The notes beneath the pieces were generated by a model. It did no database searches, was not told where the DNA came from, and worked only from the letters and a program-made list of their open reading frames with translations. Positions 57,040 through 64,000 of a DNA stretch of 64,000 nt are shown here, one piece after another. Both the position numbers and the translations under genes were made by a program. Every line of letters begins with the position of its first letter. Within the stretch, counting starts at the first letter, position 1. The DNA comes from Candidatus Borkfalkia faecavium (lineage in GTDB: Bacteria > Bacillota > Clostridia > Christensenellales > Borkfalkiaceae), in contig DXEW01000003.1 of the NCBI GenBank assembly GCA_019114755.1, positions 17,332-81,331 of the forward strand, read 5' to 3'.

Positions 57040-57610
57040 CCCCATGTCATCCTGAGCGAGCGTAGCGAGCCGAAGGATCTCTTTTTGAATGGTAAATGTA
57101 AAATGTAGAATGTAAAGTTTTGGACGATGTATAAAACATTTTTTGAATACATCCTGAATTTTACATTTTACACTCTACATTCTACATTTCTCCCTTGTCA
57201 TCCCGACCGAGCGAAGCGAGTGGAGGGATCTTGTATAGGGCGCAAAAGCTGTTCCGAACACGGTTCTCTACATGGCTTCCCCCTGAGGGTGAAGCTGGCG
57301 CGAAGCGCCTGATGAGGGGATACCATCCTTGTTTTAGGCGGAGCGGTTAATAATGAGGACGGAACAACCCTCATCCTCGTCGCGTCAAGGCGCCATGGCA
57401 GACGGCGCGCTATGCTTGCCGCCTTGCCCGTTGCGCCTGCCGCTCCTCTTCCCAAAAAGTTCTTCGATACTTTTTGGGAGCCCTATATATGCGTGCCACC
57501 TTCCCCCTTAAAAAGGGTGAAGGCATGAATAGGGAAGGCGTTCGTAACCGATACGCACCGCGCAAGATTTCCCCCTTCGGCGGGCAAGGCGGGCGGCGGA
57601 AACGGTGACA
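57040..57610. repeat. Modular dispersed-repeat island, including an ATGTAAA-type palindrome at 57087..57190
   Basis: tgtcatcctgagcgagcgtagcgagccgaaggatctc; tcatcccgaccgagcgaagcgagtggagggatcttgtat; ggcttccccctgagggtgaagctggcgcgaagcgcctgatgagggg; cccaaaaagttcttcgatactttttgggagccctat. Confidence 0.85.
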
Positions 57611-57764
57611 GCCCTGTGACGGCGGGGGAGAACGGGCGAGGGCAGGGGGTCGATAATTTTTATCAAATACGCCGATTTTGTTATAAGTGAACGTTAATTG
57701 GTTTTTTCGACCAAAAAATAGCTTAAAAACAATAAAAATTTCACAAAAAATTTGAATTTAAGTA

Positions 57765-57793
57765 TTGACACGGTGAAAATTGTGTGTTATGAT
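57765..57793 (+). promoter_or_regulatory. Candidate sigma-A promoter for the sugar ABC transporter operon
   Basis: TTGACA-N17-TATGAT. Confidence 0.75.
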
Positions 57794-58064
57794 AAGAATA
57801 CAATAAACGGCGTGCAAAGGGGGGATGGGCACTCGCATTAAACGGACAATGGTTTTGTCGTTCATCGGGGAACGGCTGAAAGTGTTTGTTTTGTGCGGGT
57901 GTTTTCTTTTTTCTCCGCAAAGTTTGCCGCCGTGCACCCAATCCGTTCGGCAGGTCGCTTGAGCAAGGCAGAGGGCCCTCTGCCGCGTTTTCCCATGAAA
58001 ACGCGGCAAATCTCCCTTTTCGCCCTCCGCCGTGCCGCGGATGAAATTTGTAAGGAGGAACATA

Positions 58065-60665
58065 ATGCAGAAAATTGTCAACAAGATCGTCGTGTTTGGG
58101 CTGATCGTTGTGATGGTTGCATTGTTTGTTTTCTCGTATGTATCGGCTTATACAAATTATGACTTTACCGTCTTCGTCTTTGCCGGTGCCGCAGATCAAG
58201 AAACAAACAGGCAGCTGATCGAGCAATGGGCAGATCAATATGCTGAAAAGCATGCAGACGAGATCGGCAAAGACAAGATCAACGTCGGCCTTTCGTTCCA
58301 AAGCGATACAAACCTGTACTTCTCGCAGGTACAGAGAGAGATCGCTTCCGGCAAGGCGGACGACGTCATCTACGTATCCCCGAAATACGTCAAGTCTTTT
58401 GCCTTGAACGATGCAGTCCTTGACCTGACCGATTACGTAAACTGGAACGATTACAACCCGAACGGTATTTGGAGCGACGCGATCGGCGCGTATGCGTTTG
58501 TGGAAGAAGACGGAACCATCGGCGACCCCGTCACCTATGTCGGCGACCCCGGCCCCGATGGCCACGGCGGCAGCTTCCAGACGGCAGACGGCAGGACCGC
58601 CGGCGTCTATGCTCTCCCGAAAGACTTCTCGTCCTTCGGCTTGGCGTACAACCGCAACTTCTTCACCCAGACGATGCGTGACGCCTATACGAACACGGTA
58701 GATACGCACGGCGCCATCTATTATGTGAATGCAGACGGCTCGCGCGGCGACCCTGCGTCCATCATCAACATCGGCCGCACGGTGCGCTACTATCCGTTCA
58801 ACTATTTTAAATATGAAAGCTACGAAGCCGCTCTCGCGGCGCAGGATCCGATCGCGGAAGCTGCCGAATCGGTAGACGGCTACGACGTGACCATCATGGG
58901 CTGGCCGGGCGATACATATTACACGGGCGAAGCGGACGACCCTTCCACCCCGTATGACGATTCCATCGGCTATGTCACCTACACGTTTGCCGAATACGGC
59001 GCCATGGCGTGGGCGGTCGGCTACTATGCCAACTCGTACGACGTGCCTACCCCGTACTCTGCGGACGGCACCCGCAACGTAGGCAAAGCCCGCGGCGCGC
59101 ACCAGCTGATGACCTGGTTGAATTCTGCGGAAGGTGTTTCCACAGATGTAGACTTTGTGTACGGCAACGACCAGTACGAAGGCACCCTGTACCTGACGGC
59201 ATGGCTCTTGGGCAACGACGTCGATATCATCAGCGACGACTATCAGTCGGTCACCGCACCTTCTGACGATGCAGATTACGGCATAAACTCCGATAAGTTC
59301 AAAGAAGCGTACGCGGCATTCCTCGCCTTCGGTTCCGACTGGAACGCCAACTCCTTCTTCTCCGGCTCGGGCGAAAGCACGCTGACCATCGGCGGCTGGG
59401 GCACCTTCAACAGCGGCCGCTGCATCTTCTACGGCATCGGTACCTGGGACTTGGCGACCTTCAACTCCGTCAACCGCAATACCCTCTCCGTCGGTATCAT
59501 GCCCGAACCCGTTTCCGAAAGCTATTCCCCGTATGCGCGCATCAAAGACGCACACTACGAGTCTAAAACCTATGGCGAAGAGCCCGTAACGACGCCCATC
59601 GAGATGGGCTCGGAAGAGTGGATCGCCTACGAACAAGACCGCCAGGATGCCTGGGCTGCCCGTTTGGACACCGTCGGTTACGGCGTAAACGGTGACGTGC
59701 TTGAACGCTATACCGGCGAAGACGCCTGGATCGTCGATGCCTGTGCAGACCTGTGCGCATATCTGACGCTCGATCCTACGATGCAGCGCGCCATGACCTA
59801 TTCCGGCTCGCAGCTGACATCCTTCAAAGATCAGGGTATCTCTTATCTGTATTATCAGGGCGGTGAACCTGCCGGCGTATATGAAGATCAAGAGATCGCC
59901 ATGGAATCTAACTTCGATTACATGATCACCCCCGACGGCAACAATGCCAATTCTTTGCAGGTCACCGTCGATGAGATCACCCGCGCCGGTCTCAAACCGG
60001 AGAATTTGGGTCTCGATGCCAATGCTACAGGCACGGTGACCATCGGCGACGGCTCTACTTACAAGGTGGAAAACGGCGTCATGCCCAGCCAGCTGCGCGA
60101 AACTTCGCCCATCTGGACGCTCGCTACCGCCATCGCCACCAAGATGTATAACGACCACGTCACAGCGAAGGGAACCATCCGCGACTATATCACCACCAAT
60201 TTCCCGTCGTTTGCTCCGTATGTCAACACATATTTCGCTAATGAAGACATGGGAAGCGTTGTTACGGTCGCATATGCGTATAAGTGCCTGAACCTCGTTG
60301 CTCTGAACTTTGAAGATAGGAACTTGCAGATCAGGATGGTCTCCGGCGACAACGGCGCTTTGGATTCGTGCATGTACACCTATAACTCGCGCTGGATCGA
60401 TGAATTCGGCTCCACCAAGGGTTATATGCTGATCGCATACGAATCGGTCAGGGCGCCCGGCACATGGGACCTGTGTTTGACGAGCGGACAGCCGAACGAT
60501 GCGGTTGCGGCAGATAACAGCAATATCATCAACCCGATCGATATCGGCGCGCTGCACGCCCGCTTCTTCACTCCTTCCGCATTCTGCGATTGGATCGTCA
60601 ACCGTTCGCAGGCACTGCTCGATCTCGCCGTGGCGAAAGAAGAATCGATCGCCAACCAGGATTGA
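58065..60665 (+). CDS. Large extracellular solute-binding protein of a carbohydrate ABC transporter (866 aa)
   Basis: AAGGAGG RBS upstream of the ATG; one N-terminal hydrophobic segment; SBP-like DVIYVSPKYVKSFALNDAVLDLTDYVNWN; followed by two MalF/MalG-type permease genes. Confidence 0.8.
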   Translation: MQKIVNKIVVFGLIVVMVALFVFSYVSAYTNYDFTVFVFAGAADQETNRQLIEQWADQYAEKHADEIGKDKINVGLSFQSDTNLYFSQVQREIASGKADDVIYVSPKYVKSFALNDAVLDLTDYVNWNDYNPNGIWSDAIGAYAFVEEDGTIGDPVTYVGDPGPDGHGGSFQTADGRTAGVYALPKDFSSFGLAYNRNFFTQTMRDAYTNTVDTHGAIYYVNADGSRGDPASIINIGRTVRYYPFNYFKYESYEAALAAQDPIAEAAESVDGYDVTIMGWPGDTYYTGEADDPSTPYDDSIGYVTYTFAEYGAMAWAVGYYANSYDVPTPYSADGTRNVGKARGAHQLMTWLNSAEGVSTDVDFVYGNDQYEGTLYLTAWLLGNDVDIISDDYQSVTAPSDDADYGINSDKFKEAYAAFLAFGSDWNANSFFSGSGESTLTIGGWGTFNSGRCIFYGIGTWDLATFNSVNRNTLSVGIMPEPVSESYSPYARIKDAHYESKTYGEEPVTTPIEMGSEEWIAYEQDRQDAWAARLDTVGYGVNGDVLERYTGEDAWIVDACADLCAYLTLDPTMQRAMTYSGSQLTSFKDQGISYLYYQGGEPAGVYEDQEIAMESNFDYMITPDGNNANSLQVTVDEITRAGLKPENLGLDANATGTVTIGDGSTYKVENGVMPSQLRETSPIWTLATAIATKMYNDHVTAKGTIRDYITTNFPSFAPYVNTYFANEDMGSVVTVAYAYKCLNLVALNFEDRNLQIRMVSGDNGALDSCMYTYNSRWIDEFGSTKGYMLIAYESVRAPGTWDLCLTSGQPNDAVAADNSNIINPIDIGALHARFFTPSAFCDWIVNRSQALLDLAVAKEESIANQD

Positions 60666-60732
60666 TGCGTGTAGGGCAGAAGCCGCCCCCAAAGCGGCTT
60701 CCAAGCAAAAAATCTTATAAGGGAGAATACGC

Positions 60733-61764
60733 ATGGAAAATACAACAACTTCCTTTGCAGATGCCGCGTCGGCTGCCCGCATCGCCGAGATGACGGCCCC
60801 CATCCCTAAAAAGAAGGGGTTCAGCCGCGCCAAACTGCAGGAAAACATTTGGGGATGGATCTTTGTTGCAGCCATCCTGATCGGAACGACGATATTCACC
60901 TATATAGCGTTCATCCTTTCCATTTGGATCTCGTTCACCGATTATGACGCATATATCATGACGACGTTCTGGGAAGGATTGGGCAGTATTCATCCGGAAG
61001 GCGCATTTTATTGGTATCAATATATGTTTACGCCTGAAGGGATCTTCGGTGCCTCCGGCGAAATGGAAAACTTCTGGAACACGATGGGCTCTACCGTCTT
61101 TTACCTCATCGGTATCCCCATCGGCATGATCCTTTCGCTGGCAATTTCCGTCATGATGACGCGTGATATCAAGTTCACGGGTACCTACCGCGTCATCTAC
61201 TACATCCCTACGGTCGCCTCTACGGTCTCGATCGCGGTCATGTGGGCAAACCTGTTCGGCTCCGGCGGTTTGATGAGCACTGTATTTGGTATAGACCTGT
61301 TGTCGAACACTTCGAACTATTGGGATAACCGAATTTGTATCATCATCCTCACGGTATGGAAGGGCCTCGGCGGCACGGTTGTCCTGTTCGTGGCAGGCCT
61401 CAACGGCGTCAACGCCAGCTATCACGAAGCAGCCGAGATCGACGGCGCCAACGCCTGGCAGATCTTCTGGCGCATCACTATGCCGCAGCTGTATCCTACC
61501 ATCTTCTACGTGTTGGTCACCTCCGTCATCGGCGGCATGCAGATCTTCGTCGAGCCGAACCTGATCTTCGGTAACTTCCCTGCAACGGGCAACCAGGCGA
61601 CCAGCGGTACCGAATTCAACACCCCGTTCGTCGGATATATCTTTGGCGTGTTTAATAATGGCGAATGGGCGCACGCCAGCGCGCTCGGCATAATTTTGGC
61701 GATCATTATCTTTATTTTGACGCTGATCCAGTTCGCTTTGGATGCGAAAAAGGAGAAAGACTGA
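60733..61764 (+). CDS. Carbohydrate ABC transporter permease (MalF-type)
   Basis: WKGLGGTVVLFVAGLNGVNASYHEAAEIDGANAWQIFWRITMPQLYPTIFYVLV (EAA motif). Confidence 0.92.
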   Translation: MENTTTSFADAASAARIAEMTAPIPKKKGFSRAKLQENIWGWIFVAAILIGTTIFTYIAFILSIWISFTDYDAYIMTTFWEGLGSIHPEGAFYWYQYMFTPEGIFGASGEMENFWNTMGSTVFYLIGIPIGMILSLAISVMMTRDIKFTGTYRVIYYIPTVASTVSIAVMWANLFGSGGLMSTVFGIDLLSNTSNYWDNRICIIILTVWKGLGGTVVLFVAGLNGVNASYHEAAEIDGANAWQIFWRITMPQLYPTIFYVLVTSVIGGMQIFVEPNLIFGNFPATGNQATSGTEFNTPFVGYIFGVFNNGEWAHASALGIILAIIIFILTLIQFALDAKKEKD

Positions 61765-62879
61765 TGAATGAAAACGAAAAGATGAATGTCATCAATGATG
61801 CCGAAGCCGAAAATATCGCGACGGAAGCCGTCGCCGAAGAAGTGATGGCAGAAGGCGCCGAAGGCGCCGAGATCGCTGCCGAAGAAGGCGACGCCACCGT
61901 CGTCATCCAGCAGCAGAAGCAGAAGGTCGGCCTCGCTTCCAGCAAAAAGTTCAAAAAGATCTTGTTTGACGTGATTTGTTATGTATTGCTTACCCTCGGC
62001 GGCATCACCATGCTGTATCCCTTCTGGTGGATGTTTGCAGCATCCCTGGCGGGGCCGCAGTACGGCGCAGACGGAGCAACTGTCAATTCGGCGCTCAACG
62101 TCATGATCACCACGATCTTTTGGCCGGCGGCAACATATGCTGGTACGGACTTTGGTTTGTTCCATAACTATAGCAATGCTGTCAAGTTGCTCAATGATGC
62201 TTGGCAGACCGTCACCATCGGCGGCGTGCAGTACGCGTTCTGGCGCTCGATCATCAACACGCTGATCTATTCGCTGGTGCCCGTCACCGTCGGCGTCATC
62301 ACCTCCACCATGGCGGCGTTCGCCTTTGCAAAGCTCGATTTCAAGGGCAAGAACTTCGTGTTCTTCTACTGCCTGGCGGCGGTCATGGTCCCCTTCCCCT
62401 CTATCATGATCGCGCAGTTCTGCGTGTACTCCACTTTGGGTTGGACGGATAACGGCCTCGCCATGATCATCCCCGGCTGCTTCGGCGCCATCATGACGGC
62501 GTTCTTTATCCGCCAGTTCCTCTACGGCATGCCTACCGCCATCCTCGAAGCCGCCCGTATCGACGGCGCCGGCTACTGGAGGCAGTTCACTTCCTTCGTC
62601 ATGCCGCTGGCTAAGCCCGCTATCATGGCGCAGTTCATCCTCAGCTTCATGGGCTGCTGGAACAACTACCTCGCTTCGAGCGTGTTCATCACCGAAGATA
62701 TGTGGAAGCCGCTCGTCTTGGCAGTTTCGCAGCTGGATACATCCTACGGCACCGAAGTTACCAACGCCCCCGCCGTTATGGCTGCATCCGTGTTGGCATT
62801 AGTCCCCATCCTCGTCCTCTTCGCAGTGTTCCAGAAGACGATCATCGGCTCCATCATGCTGACAGGTTCCAAAGAGTAA
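61764..62879 (+). CDS. Carbohydrate ABC transporter permease (MalG-type) with an acidic N-terminal extension
   Basis: MPTAILEAARIDGAGYWRQFTSFVMPLAKPAIMAQFILSFMGCWNNYLA (EAA motif). Start overlaps the upstream stop (tgATG). Confidence 0.92.
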   Translation: MNENEKMNVINDAEAENIATEAVAEEVMAEGAEGAEIAAEEGDATVVIQQQKQKVGLASSKKFKKILFDVICYVLLTLGGITMLYPFWWMFAASLAGPQYGADGATVNSALNVMITTIFWPAATYAGTDFGLFHNYSNAVKLLNDAWQTVTIGGVQYAFWRSIINTLIYSLVPVTVGVITSTMAAFAFAKLDFKGKNFVFFYCLAAVMVPFPSIMIAQFCVYSTLGWTDNGLAMIIPGCFGAIMTAFFIRQFLYGMPTAILEAARIDGAGYWRQFTSFVMPLAKPAIMAQFILSFMGCWNNYLASSVFITEDMWKPLVLAVSQLDTSYGTEVTNAPAVMAASVLALVPILVLFAVFQKTIIGSIMLTGSKE

Positions 62880-62969
62880 ACGTCTCCTGCACTGTTTTGC
62901 GAGCAGTTGTACTCTGATTGGGCGCCCCGCGCATTCGCGCGGGGCGCTTTTTGTATAAATTCTCAAAAT

Positions 62970-64000
62970 TATTCTATAGAGCTTCTTCGGCTCCGCTCAG
63001 AATGGCAAGGGCGGGGCGGAGAGCACGGCATACCCCTCTCGTCATCCTGCGTTCGTCGCGGCAAGGCGCCAAGGCAGGCGGCGCGCTGCGTTTGCCGCCT
63101 TGCAAGCCGAGCTTTTTGTCATTCGGCAAAAGGTTGGCGGCATAGGCGAGTGACGACGAGCAGAGGGTGACCGGGCAGGGGGGGCTTCGCCCGCGCGGGG
63201 CGTCTGCCCAAAAGAATTTTCGTGAACTTAAAAATTTTCCCTGAATAATAAAAAATATTGTATTTTCCCCGCGCAAACGGTTGCTTTCTGTTTTCGTTTG
63301 TGATACTATACCGCGCGATGAGGGTTTCGCCCTCATTTTTTTATACGGAACGGGGCGGCGCTCCCGCTTGCCGCCTTGCCCGCAGCGCCTGCCGCTCCTC
63401 TTCCCAAAAAGTTCTTCGATACTTTTTGGGAGCCCTATAAGAGCGACCGAGCGGAGGGATCTTGCATAGAACAGTTGCCTGTTCCGAACACGGCACTACA
63501 CATGGCTTCCCCCTAAGGGACCTGGCGCGGAGCGCCTGATGAGGGGATACTGTCCTTGTAATAGGCAGAGAAGATGAAATAAGGATAGGTCAACCCTCAT
63601 TCGTCACGCGCAGCAAGCAGCGCGTGCCACCTTCCCCCTTAAAAAGGGTGAAGGCATGCAGGTAGGCGTTTGTTACCGATGCGCTTGCGCGCAAGATTTC
63701 TCCACTCGGTCAGTCGCGGCTGCTCCTTCCCTCGGTCGAAATGACAAGGACGGTATTATTTTAAGAGACCCGTTCGACTGCGCAGAAAAACAGGGCTCCC
63801 GAAAATCGCAGCGAAGCGAGATTTTTGGGAAAGAGGAGCGGCAGGTGCAGCGGGCGAGGCGGCAAGCACAGCGCACCGCCTGCCATGGCGCCTTGACGCG
63901 ACGAGATGAGAGGATACCGTCCTTGTTATAGGCAAAGTAGACAAAATAAGGATGAGTCAACCCTCATTCGTCACGCGCAGCAAGCAGCGCGTGCCACCTT
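62970..64000. repeat. Large modular dispersed-repeat island, continuing past the window edge
   Basis: Repeated caaccctcattcgtcacgcgcagcaagcagcgcgtgccacctt (63592-63634 and 63958-64000), cccaaaaagttcttcgatactttttgggagccctat, gatttctccactcggtcagtcgcggctgctccttccctcggtcgaaatgacaagg. Confidence 0.85.

Noticed and set aside
57741-60899. 1052-aa minus-strand ORF antisense to the solute-binding protein gene
   Set aside because: Mirror-frame artefact of codon bias. The plus-strand gene has a promoter, RBS, SBP-like sequence and operon context; the antisense product has no recognisable domain.
62970-64000. Possible prophage or integrative-element end
   Set aside because: Only modular repeats; no integrase, att-like duplication or phage genes visible.

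Overview
The window is from a GC-rich, probably spore-forming Clostridia-class Firmicute (BofA- and YyaC-like proteins are encoded). It appears to include the chromosome-origin neighbourhood: rsmG, dnaN-rpmH-rnpA-yidD-yidC-jag, ftsH and parA-parB, plus DnaA-box-like clusters and a cluster of parS sites. Other loci include addAB, mutY, cysS, xylB, tcdA, an EF-G paralogue, pstSCAB-phoU, a DUF368 transporter, dxs, an RlmI-like methyltransferase, feo genes, a GHKL/LytTR two-component pair, a domain-permuted GH3 enzyme and a sugar ABC transporter. The most interesting signal is a ~220-nt structured element present in four complete copies (plus one partial). Every complete copy directly abuts the stop codon of a different gene (GNAT, phoU, a feoA, an aldose epimerase). 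The copies share the order of hairpins and short conserved motifs, while the stem sequences differ in a compensatory way. Read in the sense of the abutted gene, each ends in a terminator-like hairpin. I do not recognise this family. Also notable are a MITE-like element whose terminal repeat also occurs in the EF-G paralogue leader, islands of modular dispersed repeats, and dnaN followed by rpmH with no adjacent dnaA. Everything was read by eye; no alignments or database searches were run.
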